From: Halicephalobus mephisto | Taxonomy: Eukaryota; Nematoda; Chromadorea; Rhabditida; Panagrolaimidae | Length of the DNA: 64,000 nucleotides | Assembly (NCBI GenBank): GCA_009193035.1 | Contig: SWDT01000061.1 | Span: 310,001 to 374,000 of the forward strand | Reading direction: 5' to 3' | Shown: in pieces, positions 1 through 12,300 of the stretch | Layout: every line of letters starts with the position of its first letter | How positions within the stretch are numbered: the first letter of the stretch is position 1 | Notes under the pieces: generated by a model | Told to the model about the DNA's origin: nothing | Database searches by the model: none | What the model saw: the letters and a program-made list of their open reading frames with translations, nothing else | Program-made: the position numbers and the translations under genes

Positions 1-76
1 CACGAAAGACAAGAAAAAATTGAAAGCGATGATCGAAAAATTATCTACCAGAGTGAACGGGAAAACGCGCCGGTAA
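1..76 (+). CDS. 3' end of an upstream gene (partial)
   Basis: Frame 2 is open from the window edge and ends with TAA at 74-76. It encodes about 24 residues rich in lysine and arginine (ends VNGKTRR). The lysine-rich tail would suit a nucleolar or ribosome-biogenesis protein, but the family cannot be named from so little. An AATAAA-like stretch near 143 and the acceptor at 256-257 in front of the next gene fit a gene end followed by a downstream operon gene. It could be a chance open frame; the basic composition and clean intergenic structure favour a real terminal exon. Confidence 0.4.
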   Translation, partial: TKDKKKLKAMIEKLSTRVNGKTRR

Positions 77-255
77 AATCTGGAAAAACTGGCAGTTCGA
101 ATTTGGTCCTGACACGATTAAGAAATGTTTTCATTCGTCGAAATAAATCAGAACTTGCAAATATATGTTTTCGTTTCGTGTATTTATTTTATTTTTGAGC
201 GTTTTTATATCGAAATTACTGTGTAATTACCCTACGGTAGTTTAAAGTCGATTTC

Positions 256-257
256 AG
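256..257 (+). promoter_or_regulatory. Probable spliced-leader acceptor for hrdl-1
   Basis: A tttcag acceptor lies 9 bases before the ATG at 267, with no donor between it and the preceding stop at 76. This is the usual appearance of a trans-splice site in nematodes. The distance from the upstream stop, about 180 bases, is within the range seen between genes of worm operons. Confidence 0.45.
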
Positions 258-266
258 CGAGCCAAG

Positions 267-2195
267 ATGCCTCGTATCGCCGTCGGCGCCTTGAGGGTGT
301 TTCCCGTCGTGCCGATTCCTTCTGTCCGGAGTTACCTCACCTTCAGCATGTTCCTGTTCGTTAGTGGATTCTACTATTACTACCGTATTCTGAAAAGCTC
401 CAATATTGCGGTGAGTTCGGATTTAATCAATAATTGCCTGTCTTTGATCCTTTTTTGCGTTATTATTTCGTTATCACGTGCTTTTTCCAGGCCCCTTTCT
501 TTTCCGGTAATGTTGTGCATGAAAACGAAGAAGATGCACCTGTGCCGATGACGTTTGCCGTTTTAAAGGAGTTGATTTCCAAACACCCTTTATTACTCTA
601 TGTAAGTTTTCGACGATTTTTGTTTTTTGTAAATCGGTTCCAGGTATTGCTCAACACTTTTTGTGCTTTTATTGTTTTCGTCGGAAAAGTCTTGACTGAT
701 TTAATTATCGGTCCTACGACTGCTCAGGTATACTTGCGAATTATGGAAATGGAAACCAATGCACTTTTTAGGAGGACGAAGCGTTAAAAACTACTTACAG
801 AAATGCCGTTCAGTGCAAATTGTCCTACACGATTTTTCTATCTAGTGTGTCGATTATCGAAGATTTCCTCAGTTGGATGCCTTGGATCCTGGCTACACTG
901 GCTGTGACTACACTTCTGGATCTGATGGATTTGAGAATAGCCAATCCACAACATAATACTTCTAACAGAACGACCAGAGGAAAGTACCTTCTTGCTTCGA
1001 TTGGAAGTTTGATTCTGTCATGCGGCGTTTTCTCGTACTTGTTTTGGGCCGGTGAAGCTATCGAGTACGAATTCAAAATGCTGATGATCACAGACGTAAG
1101 TCCTAACTCTCTACATGCCTCTATGCCGTATTTTCAGAGTTTGGTGATTGCCATCCATGCAGTTAACGTGATTCATAAGATTGCAATGGCCATTTCCCGA
1201 CCGTCTTCCGACAACATTTCTCATTATGTGTCTTTGTTCCATACTATTACGACCGATATTCTGGACTTTTACACAGCTTACCATGTTTACTTGTATTCTC
1301 GGACTTGGCAAACAATTTCGTGTATCGTTATGGTTATGCAGTTCAAAATGCTCCTTGTGTCCTTGGCGGAAACGATTAGAAAGCATATCCGGCATCAACG
1401 AATCGTCAATCATATCAACATGTGTTATCCCGAAGCCAGTAAGGAGGATCTTTTAAAACAAGATTCATGTACGATTTGCTGGGAACCTATGGAAAAAGCG
1501 AGAAAACTTCCGTGTGGACATTGTTTCCACGAGATTTGTCTTCGTCGATGGCTTCAACATGATTCTAGTTGTGCTGTTTGTCGAGATACACTTTCATTAC
1601 ATTTAAGCCAAGTTCTTCGAGATGACACTAATGGTGATGACGAAATAGGCGCTGCTGCTCTTATCGGGATGGAAATGATGAGATTTCTTCGGTGGTTTCA
1701 TAGAGTTAATTTTCCGCCAAATGTTGCATTATCACCGACACAAATTCAATCAATGACAGATCAAATTGCTAATGTATTTCCGCAATTTTCAAGAAATTCC
1801 ATAACAAATGCTGTTAGAATGACAGGTTCTGTTGATCAAGCGGTGAATTATTTATTAGAAAATGGAAATAATGGTCCTGATGAAGGTAGAGCTATGGCTG
1901 TTGTTAATGATGCAAATTTTTCTGATGATTCAGAAAGTGAAGGAAATGAAGTAATAAATAATGTTCTTGATGCTGCTGTTGCTGCTTTTTCGAATCAACA
2001 ACCAATTAATCAAAAAGAAGAATCTAATGATCAAAGTACTTGGTTTTCTCAACAAAAAATAAAATTAATTGAAGAATGTAGGAGGTAAGTGTTGTATATA
2101 TGTGATTTTTAAATTGTGTGTTTTTTAGAAAGTATTTAACTTCTTCGAGAGCGGAGGATTTGAGGAATCCGACGGGTGGAAAGAAGGATTTGTGA
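267..2195 (+). CDS. hrdl-1: AMFR/gp78-like ER membrane RING E3 ubiquitin ligase
   Basis: Exons 267-410, 491-601, 644-727, 772-2084 and 2129-2195 join in frame to about 572 residues. The N-terminal two thirds has several hydrophobic segments suited to a multi-pass ER protein. A RING-H2 finger follows (CTICWEPM through CAVCRD, with the HCFH core), then a CUE ubiquitin-binding domain that starts near PTQIQSM. This order is that of AMFR/gp78, which ubiquitinates ER proteins for degradation (ERAD); the worm homolog is hrdl-1. The start is the first ATG after an SL-type acceptor. Inside exon 4, bases 1096-1137 have perfect intron borders and a length of 42, so both spliced and unspliced forms stay in frame; removing them (558 residues) gives a better family fit. 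smg-2 begins 205 bases downstream. Confidence 0.9.
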
Positions 2196-2385
2196 GACAG
2201 TTGACATGCCGGTACTCGATTTTTTGTTATTGAGAAAAGCGACTTGCAAATTTGTAAATAGCAATGTAAAGAAAAGTTAAAAAACATTTTGCATAAATCG
2301 TGCTAGTCATTTTTTTGGATTGATGATAAGCGTAAAAAACGCTGAGATAATTTGATTGATTTTTTTGATCGATTTTATTATTTTT

Positions 2386-2387
2386 AG
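2386..2387 (+). promoter_or_regulatory. Probable spliced-leader acceptor for smg-2
   Basis: A tatttttag acceptor lies 12 bases before the smg-2 ATG at 2400 and about 190 bases after the hrdl-1 stop. The T-rich stretch before it and the lack of a cis donor in the gap suit trans-splicing of a downstream operon gene. Confidence 0.5.
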
Positions 2388-2399
2388 GTATTTTTTGAG

Positions 2400-5300
2400 A
2401 TGGATCCATATGATCAATCTCAACTTTCTTTGCAATTTGTCGATAATGATGATGATGGTGGTGGAATGAGTCAAGGAAATTTGCTTGGAAATATGATTAC
2501 TCAACAAGATAGTGCATATTCGAATAATTTCTTTTTGTCTAATTCTTCTCAACCAACTGGAGCATCTGCTGGATATGATATGAATGGTGAATTACATTTT
2601 CAAGATGATGATGATATTGGAGAACCAATGAATTTGCCTCCTCATGCTTGCAGGTAAGTGTTTTTGGGTTTTTTAATTGTAATTGAGTTGAATTTTTTAT
2701 AGATATTGTGGAATTTTTGAACCTGATATGGTTGCACAATGTTTAGGTTGTAAAAAGTGGTTCTGTAATGGGAAAGGATTGACTACTGGAAGTCATATAA
2801 TCAATCATTTGGTTCGTTCTACTCATAAGGAAGTGGCTCTTCATGAAGATTGTCCTCTTGGTGAAACAAATCTTGAATGCTATCATTGTGCTTCAAGAAA
2901 TGTGTTTTTACTTGGATATATTCCTTCAAAGACGGATTCGGTTATTGTTATTCTTTGCAGAACTCCATGTGTTATGCAAGCTAAAAACGAAAATTGGAAT
3001 GCTGAAGATTGGCAGCCATTGGTTCAAGAAAGATCGTTATTGAATTGGTTAGTTAAAATTCCAAATGAACAAGAACAACTTAGAGCTAAACAGATTACGG
3101 CTGGACAGATAACGAGAATTGAGGAATTATGGAAAGAAAATCCTGATGCTACTTTTGAGGATCTTGATCGTCCTGGAGTAGATATGGAACCGGATCGTGT
3201 ACAACTTCGGTATGAAGATGCTTTTCACTATAAGAGGATTTTTATGCCACTTGTTCATCTTGAAGCTGACTATGATAAGAGATGTAAGGAATCTATTTCA
3301 GTTCCTATTGGACAAGTTCGATGGGCTATGGGATTGAATAAAAAAGTTACTGCTACGTTTCATTTACCGGAATTTCATGATGGATCTATTAGATTGATGA
3401 TTGGCGATCTTTTGAGGTTGGTGCATCATCAGACTCTGGATGGAAGTGAAGTTATTTACAAAGGTCGTATTATTAAAATCCCCGATAATCATAATGATGA
3501 ATTTGTGTTGGAAATGAATCCAGGATTTCAAATGCCAACAGATCGTCGAACGAATTATGTTTGTGAATTTGTTTGGAATTCTACATCATTCGATAGAATG
3601 TATAGTGCTTTGGATCGATTGGTTACTCATGAGAACTGTGTTTCTCAATATATTTACCACAAGTTGATGGGACATGAGATTGATGACATATTGTTTAAAA
3701 TTCAACTTCCTAAAAGATTTAATGTTCCGGGATTACCTGAATTGAATTATTCTCAAGTTAGTGCTGTTAAAGCAGCTCTTCAACGACCACTTTCGTTAAT
3801 TCAAGGACCTCCTGGAACAGGTAAAACTGTTACTTCTGCAACATTAGTATATCATTTGGTTAAACAAATTAATGGACAAGTACTTGTTTGTGCACCATCT
3901 AATATTGCTGTTGATCAATTAGCTGAGAAAATTCATAAAACTGGATTAAAGGTTATTAGATTTTGTGCTAAAGGACGAGAAACTGTTGATAGTTCTGTTG
4001 CTTTCTTGTCTCTTCATAATCAACTTCGAGCATTACAAGGAGCAACTGAATTACATAAACTTATGGAATTGAAGGTTTGTTATTTTTTTAAGTTTTTGTG
4101 AATTAAAATTCTACTTTTTATAGGAAACGTTTGGTGAATTGTCAAAAGCTGATGAAAATCGTTTTCTTAGATTGAAAGACTCGAAAGAAAAGGAACTTTT
4201 AAGTAAAGCAGATGTTATTTGCTGTACTTGTATTACTGCTGCTGATCGTCGATTGAGTTCTTTGGAATTTAGATGTGTTTTGATTGATGAAAGTACACAA
4301 GCTACTGAACCGGAGGTTATGGTTGCTGTTGTTAAAGGTGTACGTCAACTTGTTTTGGTTGGTGATCATTGTCAATTAGGACCTGTTGTTATGTGTAAAA
4401 AAGCTTCGAATGCTGGACTTACACAATCACTTTTTGAAAGACTTGTATTGTTGAATAATCGTCCATTACGTTTGCAAGTTCAATATCGTATGCATCCTGC
4501 ATTATCAGTATTTCCAAGTAATGTTTTTTATGAAGGTAGTCTTCAAAATGGTGTTTCTGAAGTTGATCGACAATTGAATTCAATTGATTTTGCATTTCCT
4601 ATTGCAAATAAGCCAATGACATTTTGGAATACTAATGGACAAGAAGAATTATCTAGTTCAGGAACGTCGTATTTGAATCGTGTTGAAGCGGTTAATGTTG
4701 AAAAAATGGCAACTAAATTTCTTCAAGTTGGTTTTCGACCAGAACAAATAGGTATTATTACACCATATGAAGGACAACGTGCATATATTGTTTCATATAT
4801 GCAAACACAAGGAACATTACATAGTAAATTGTATTTGGATATGGAAGTTGCTAATGTTGATGCATTTCAAGGTCGAGAAAAAGATATTATTATAATGACG
4901 TGTGTTAGATCTAATGAAAATGGTGGTATTGGATTTTTAAATGATCCACGACGATTGAATGTTGCATTAACTCGTGCTAAATATGGTTTGATTATTATTG
5001 GAAATGCAAAAGTTCTTTGTCGTCATCCTTTATGGCATCAAATGCTTACAATGTGTAAAGAAAATAATTATCTTGTTGAAGGTCCATTAGCAAATTTACA
5101 ACCTTCACAAATTAATTTTCCAAAACCTCGACCATTAGTTAATCAAAATAATCCAGGAGCAAGATTTATGAATAATTCAATGTATACGATGCAAGAAATG
5201 AATGTTGGACAATTTTCAAAAGATAAAATTCATGTTGATGTTAATCAAATTCAAGATCCACAAGGTTTATTGACAACGGAGAATAATAAGGTACCTGTAC

Positions 5301-5662
5301 CTCTTCATATGTTCCCTACTTTTCAAGATATGATTCAACCGAAATCTGGTATTTCATCAAGTAGTGATAAAAAGAAAGGAAAAAAGAAGAAAAATGGAAA
5401 ACAAAAAATATCAGCAGATATGGTTAATGATGGATTTGCATCACAATCTGAATCTATGTTAAGTTTGGGTGGTAGTCAGCCAAGTATGGGATGGGATCAA
5501 ATAAGTCAAGTTAGCAGTTGGAGTCAAACTGGTTACAGTAAGTTTTTGAAAGAAATTGATATGATTAATTTATTTATTTAAGGTCAAAGTCAAGCAGACA
5601 ATGGATTATCACAAACTGGACTTGCTGGTCAAATGGAAAATCTATTATTGTCTCAAAATTAA
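2400..5662 (+). CDS. smg-2: UPF1/SMG-2 RNA helicase (nonsense-mediated decay)
   Basis: Exons 2400-2653, 2703-4074, 4124-5537 and 5583-5662 give about 1039 residues, close to known UPF1 lengths. Order: an acidic, glycine-rich N-terminus; the Cys/His-rich UPF2-binding domain beginning [11 protein letters not shown] (exon 1/2 junction); then a superfamily 1 helicase core with Walker A GPPGTGKT near residue 452, the Walker B-like [17 protein letters not shown] and the [10 protein letters not shown] motif. The C-terminus is low-complexity, with a lysine run and many SQ dipeptides, the sites phosphorylated by SMG-1-type kinases in this family. UPF1 is an ATP-dependent 5'-3' helicase that marks mRNAs with premature stops for decay in the cytoplasm. 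All three junctions keep frame and no domain is broken. Confidence 0.97.
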
Positions 5663-6044
5663 TTATTTTTGTGGCGAATAATATTGCTACATATGAATGA
5701 TTACTGGATGTTACTCTGAATGGATGATGTCAATGACTTTTTGTCTATTATGACATTTTAACTCCGAAATAGAGTCAACATCGTTATACCCCAAGTAATT
5801 CGAAGTGCATCTCTTACTCAAGAAGGTAGACAATCCTGGAGACCGATCGAAGGGGGTGTCGATCAGAAACATTTGACAAAATTGTTTTTTATTGTCTCGT
5901 GTTTAGGATTTGTACCTTATCTGGAGATTTGTACATTTTCGACATCAATTTATTTTAAAAAATTTGATGATAATTGGATTGTGATTGGTTAATGCACCAT
6001 AATTATCTTTTTTTAGTTTTTTTACTTTTTTATTAATTGATTTT

Positions 6045-6046
6045 AG
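6045..6046 (+). promoter_or_regulatory. Probable spliced-leader acceptor for nsun-2
   Basis: A gattttag acceptor lies 9 bases before the nsun-2 ATG at 6056, about 384 bases after the smg-2 stop. The gap is longer than in a tight operon, so this gene may instead have its own promoter. Confidence 0.4.
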
Positions 6047-6055
6047 AATCCAACT

Positions 6056-8132
6056 ATGGCTTCTGGAATTGAGGGAAATGCAACTGCGGTTGATGAACGA
6101 AATGAGAAAAAAGGACGATCGAAGGAATATCGACTAGATCATTATCCGATGAATAATGAGAAATTTTTTTCTTTTTATAGATCACAACCTATTATTCCAT
6201 CTGAAGAATTTGAAAAATTTGTTGAAACATTGAAAACTCCATTACCGGCTTCTTTTAGAATTCAAATGTCATTATCTGAATGTGAACTTGTTGATGAGTA
6301 TTTGAATAAGGAGTATTTTGAGAAAATTGCTCAAATTACTGATGGAAGTATTAGTCCACCTGAAAAATTGTCATTTGTTCCTTATGGATATCAATGTGAT
6401 GCTCCTAGGGCTGTTATGAGAAGTCATCCGATTTTGAGAGATTTACAACAATTTTTGGTTAATGAAACTGAAATAGGAGTTATATCTAGACAAGAAGCCG
6501 TTAGTATGATTCCTCCGTTGTTATTGGATGTGAAACCGGAACATTTTGTATTGGATTTATGTGCTGCTCCTGGAAGTAAAACAATGCAATTGATTGAATT
6601 AATGCATAAAAATGAAGATAATCCATCTGGAATTGTTGTTGCTAATGATATTGATTATAATCGATGTTATTTGTTAGTTCATCAAACTTTGAAACGTCTT
6701 CCTATTGGAAATTGTGTTGTTGTTAGTCAAGATGCATCTCAATTTCCAACTGTTGTTGATGATGAAAAGAAGCCTGTTCTTTTTGATAGAGTTTTATGTG
6801 ATGTTATTTGTACTGGTGATGGAACGTTTAGAAAGAATATTGAATTGTGGAAAACATGGGATCCTCAGAAAGCATTAAATCTTCATAAAATTCAAATTCA
6901 TATTGCTAAAAGAGGTATGGAACTTTTGAAACCAGGTGGAAAAATGGTATATTCTACATGTTCGTTGAATCCAATGGAAGATGAAGCTGTTATTTGTTAT
7001 CTTTTGAGACATTATAAAGGAAAAATTAGACTTGTTGATGTTTCTAATGAATTGCCAAAACTTGTTAGAAAATCGGGAATTTCTAATTGGAAAGTATTTG
7101 ATAGAGATATGAAAGAATATCCAGATTATTCATCAGTTCCAGAATTAATGAAAAAAACAATTGTTGAATCTATGTTTCCTCCAACAGAAGAAGAAGCAAA
7201 TGAATTTCATCTTGATAGATCATTTCGTATTCTTCCACATTCTCAAAATACAGGTGGTTTTTTTGTTGCTGTTATTGAGAAAATAGAATCATTTGATACT
7301 GATAGTCATGTTTGGAAAAGTGCACCTCGGTTTGTTTTAATATTTAAAATTTATAATAATTTGATGTTTTAGTGGACCACTTAGAAGACAATATCGTCGT
7401 CGTGTTGTTAAAGAAGATCCATTTGTTTTTTTGAATGAAAAAGACTATGAAGATATCAAGAAAGATATGGAAAATCATTTTGGATTGGATTCTGGTTTTC
7501 CTTATAAACAACTTTTGATTCGATCTAAAGAAGCAGAAAAGAAGAAAATTGTCTATTATGTCAATGAGAAATTGCGTGAATTTATGATGAATAATGAAGA
7601 TCGATTCAAGGTGGTAAATGCTGGGATAGGAATTCTTCGTCGTGTTGATAAAATTTCGGCTTCTCGATACAGATTGATGCAGGATGGGTTATCTGTTCTT
7701 GCTCCGATTATTAGTAAGAGAATTGTTGAATTGAGTTTAGAAGATGCAGCTAAAATAATTGCTGGAACTAATGATAAACATTATTGTAGTCTTGATGAAC
7801 TTGATAATCCAAAAGAATTGGAAAAAATGGAAGCTGGAAGTGCTGTTATTAGAATTAATGAAGGAAATTTTAAAACAGATATTTGTGCATGGGTTGGAGC
7901 TAAAACGGCTACTGCATTTATATCACGAGAAGAAAAAATTCATTGTTTAATTATGATGGGAAAAGATGCAACAAAATTGAGAAATTTATCGTTGTCTGTT
8001 AGACAGAAGAAAGGTAATGGTGGAAGAAGAGTAGAAGAAGAAAATGTTGATGAAAAAAATGAAGATTCAATAGATGAACCAGAAATTAAGAAACCATGCA
8101 TAGGTGATAATGATTGGGAAGTTGTTGATTGA
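6056..8132 (+). CDS. nsun-2: NSUN2-like tRNA cytosine-5 methyltransferase
   Basis: Two exons, 6056-7329 and 7373-8132, give 677 residues. The protein has the NOL1/NOP2/Sun Rossmann fold: SAM-binding motif VLDLCAAPGSKT near residue 164, motif IV DVICTGDGT near 249 and motif VI YSTCSLNPMEDEAV near 299, followed by an NSUN2-type C-terminal region (EDPFVFL). NSUN2 uses SAM to make 5-methylcytosine in tRNAs; one motif cysteine attacks the base and the other releases the product. Both cysteines are present. The residue before the motif IV cysteine, normally proline, is isoleucine here. The C-terminus is acidic and may be disordered. An AATAAA at 8155-8160 follows the stop. Confidence 0.95.
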
Positions 8133-8154
8133 AATGTTTTTGTTGAGTTTTTGA

Positions 8155-8160
8155 AATAAA
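8155..8160 (+). terminator. Polyadenylation signal of nsun-2
   Basis: A canonical AATAAA lies 23 bases after the nsun-2 stop, followed by T-rich sequence. It is the clearest 3'-end signal in the first gene cluster, consistent with nsun-2 being the last gene of the run. Confidence 0.6.
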
Positions 8161-8456
8161 AATTTTTGTTGGTTTTTATATAGGAGATTGATGGAATTGA
8201 ATGACGGACGCGCGCGATTATGGCGAGAAAGACTGGCCAAACAAAGGGGAATGGTTTTGGTTAGGGTGATCGGTGCTGAGTAGTTTTGAATTAAGAATGG
8301 CCTAAATGTAAGATAATCTTTGAAAAAAAGGAAAAATAAGAATTTTATGAATGAAAATAGGATGAATCATCGTGATTTTTGTTGTTTTGTGATCTTATTT
8401 TATATATTTTTTGTTAATTTTTTTTAAAAATGTTTTTTAAATATGAATTTAAATGA

Positions 8457-9235
8457 TTAGATGGATTTTGATATGTGGGCTTTTATTTTTGATGATTTTT
8501 TAACTTTGATCTTCGGGATTAAATGATTTTCGATATATGGGTTTTTAATATTTTTTGCTTTAAAATGATTTCTTCACTGTGATCTCCGTGATTAGATGAT
8601 TTTTGATGTATGGATTTCCAGTTGTAATTGATTTTTTCGCTTTAAAAGTATGATTTAATATTGATCTACGTGATTAGATAATTTTTGATATGTGAATTCC
8701 CATTTTTAATGATTTCTTAATTTTGATCTACGTGATTTGATCAATTTCGATATATGGATTTCCAGTTATAATTGATTTCTTAACTTTCACCTATGTGATT
8801 TAACCAATTTCGATATATGGATTCTCATTTTTAATGATTTCTTAACCTTGATCTACATGATTTGATCAATTTAGATATATGGATTTCCATTTTTTGTTGA
8901 TTTTTTTTTCTAAAAGTACGGTTTAATATTGATCTCCGTGATTTGATCAATTTCGATATATGAATTCCCATTTTTAATGATTTCTTAACCTTGATCTACG
9001 TGATTTGATCAATTTATATATGGATTCCCATTTTTAATGATTTCTTAATTTTGATCTCCGTGGTTTGATCAATTTCGATATATGGATTTCCAATTTTTGT
9101 TGATTTTGTCGCTTTAAAAGTACTGTTTAATCTTGACCTACGTGCTTTGATTAATTTTGATATATGAATTCCCATTTTTAATGATTTCTTAATTTTGATC
9201 TCCGTGGTTTGATCAATTTATATATGGATTTTTAA
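8457..9235 (+). repeat. Satellite-like array of about 62- and 81-bp monomers
   Basis: About 12 diverged tandem copies can be aligned by eye. Each monomer carries tttgatcaatttcgatat (or a close variant), then atggatttccca, a T-rich block, taatgatttcttaa and a ctacgtga-type end. Most units are near 62 bp; three or four contain an additional block with aaaagta and are near 81 bp, so the array mixes two monomer types. It fills most of the gap between nsun-2 and ced-5. No open frame runs through it. The ttgatcaa core is palindromic. Confidence 0.8.
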
Positions 9236-9309
9236 AGTGGGAACTATTTCTGTGAATTTTGAATCTTTAATTTTATTAAAACAAATTTTCAGGAAGATTT
9301 CTTATTGCG

Positions 9310-12300
9310 ATGGATCCCATGATGTCATGCAATCCTCAGCCTGTTGTGGTCGTTGCTGTCTGTAACTTCACGGCCCCGTTTCCGGTGCTTCCAAGTACAT
9401 CTTCGACGGTTCAATTTTTGCCGTTTTTCATCGGAGAAAGGATCAAAATTATTTCTCACAGTGAAAATTGGTGTTTCGGACAATATGAGTCATTTCCGGA
9501 ACAATTTGGGATTTTTCCGGCTGGATTTGTGGAACCAATAGAGGAGAATCCGATCGACGATGAAGTTGTTCAAAGAAGAGCTTCTACTTCTGTTTTTTAT
9601 TCTGACGAAGAAGCCAAAGTTCTGCTTGCTGAAATAACAGAAGCCCTCAAGGGATGGTGGAAATTTGTGAAATCTAAATACGCTCGAGGATTGACGGATT
9701 TGGATTTTCAGAAATATATCTCTCAAATGAAGGAATTAATGTTAATAAGAAAAAAAATTCTTTCAGGAAGTATTCCGACAGAAGAATTGAGAGAATTGAG
9801 ACACGAATGCGCGGGAAAAATCGACTTTGGGAACCACCTGATGGGCTTGGGGATGCATATCCGGGATGAAGCCTCCAGAATCCTCAGAATCGACAAATTG
9901 TCAGTCGTTGAAGCTTATAGAGAACACGAAAAAGCGTATTCTAAAGTAACTTCGGAAAACGTAATTCGACCTCAATCGACAGCGATTATTTTGAACATGA
10001 GTCAAATTGATTTTAAACTTCATTTTGATTGCGAATTAACAATTATTTTGTGGCATAATGGAGCCAAAAAAGCGATAAGTGAACCTTTGACTTTGAAATG
10101 GTCGAAAAATTTGGGTAAATTTGATCATAAAAGTCTTAATTCCATGTTTATTGGATTAACAGAAAAAGAATTGATGGATGATAAATTAGAATTGGCCGTT
10201 TCTGTAGCGATTTTTGCTCCTATTGATATAGCTGTTTTGACGGCAAATGGAAAATATGTCAAAGCTGATCAATTTCGTAATGCTGTTCCATATAAGTAAG
10301 TTTTTTAAAATATTAAATTTCGAAATTTTAAAAATTTTAAAATTTTTAGAATTTTATAAAAAATTTCGAAATTATTTTAAATTTTATAAAAAATTTCGAA
10401 ATTGTTTTAAATTTTATTAAAAATTTTGAAATTTTATGAATTTTATTAAAAATTTTGAAATTTTATGAATTTTATAAAAAATTTGGAAATTGTTTTAAAT
10501 TTTATTAAAAATTTTGAAATTTTCAGAATTTTATTAAAAATTTCGAAATTTTATGAATTTTATAAAGAATTTCGAAATTATTTTAAATTTTATTAAAAAT
10601 TTCGAAATTGTTTTAAATTTTATATAAAACTCAAATTTTTATAAAATTCCAAAGTTCATATATGAAATTTAAACTTTAGAACCCATGTGGAAATGATTTT
10701 TAATAATTTTTATTTTATATTTTTTGTAATAATGTGATTTTTAGACAACCTTTGGCTGAGGCTAGAATGTCGTTAGCTGAGAAACTTTGGGACATTTCTG
10801 ACAAGGAAAAAAGAGAACTTCGACTTTCATTGAAACCAATAATGCCGATTGATAAATATCAACCATTTTCAGCGAGAAGAGGAGAATTTTTTATTGAATT
10901 TACTTTACAAAAATTAAAAGGAGGCGATTTGGACGATATTCGCCTGAGGCATCCGGAAGTATTTGTTGCAAATCCGCCGATTCCAATTAGAAAATTGATG
11001 CCGGATAATATTAGAGGAATAATGGATGAAATAAGAAATGAAATTTATTTTAAATTAGGATCAGCGGATTTACATGGAGGAAAACACAGCGATAAAAATA
11101 TAGAATTAATTTTGAAAATTTACGATGATGAAGGAAATGTTGAATTGAATTTATTTGAAATAATAACTCCAGATGGTATTGAAAAAATGTCAATATATAA
11201 ATCAAGAATATTTTGTTTGGAAGATAAACCTAATTTTGGAGAATTGGTAAAAATTTGTCTTCCTGAAAAATCGAAAAATCTACATTTAAGAATTTTATTT
11301 TTTAACAGAAGAATAATGGAAAAAATGGAAAAAGGACCATTTGCGATGAGTTATTTAAAAATATTAAATAATAATGTTTTAGAAAAATCTCAATTAAATG
11401 AAGAATTAATTATTTATAAATTAGAAAAATATGAAGAAAAAAATGTAAGTTATCTTCGACAATTTTCAACCAAATTTGAACAAAAAAATAATTTAAAACC
11501 ACAATTAAAACAAGAATCAAATTCTTTTATTTTAAATGAAAAAAATTATATTATTTTTGACACTACAGTAATATCGTGTATTCATACTGTAGATTCTAAA
11601 TTAATGCAAATTTTTAAATTTAAAGAAAAACAACAAAATTTGGGCTTGATTATTAATAATATTATTTCTCAAGATGATTTAAAAGAAGAATTAATTAAAT
11701 TTTTGCCGGATTTTTTGGATTGTTTATTTTTAATTTTGGAAAAAAATGAAAATTTATTAAATATTGTATTTAATGCTATCGTATATGTCATGAGAATTTG
11801 TGAAGAAGAAGGACAAGAAAATATTTTAATTGATTATGTTGAAAAATTTTATTTACCAAATATTTTTATTTTTTTAAGCAAAGCAATAATTGAATACATA
11901 GATAATTCTTTAAAAAAAACAGAAATAACAAGAGATCCGTTAATTCCGATTTTTAAATGTCTTAAATATTTAATTAAAATAATTATTAAAAGTAATGAAT
12001 TTAATAAAAAAATAAAAAATAATAATTTTGATATTTCAAATTATATTTTTGAAATTTTAAAAAAATTAAAAAATTTGGTTGAAAATGACCGAATGAGAAT
12101 GATATGTCAAAATGCAGCATTAAAATATCTTCCAAATATTTTTCCTATTTTAATTGAATTTGATATTTTTGAACCTATTTTTATTTCTGAATATATTAAA
12201 AATATTTTACAAAATTTATCAAATAACATAATAAAAAGACAAAAAATAATTTTTATAAATGAAATTATTTTAACTGATTTATTTAAAAATTCAAAATGTA

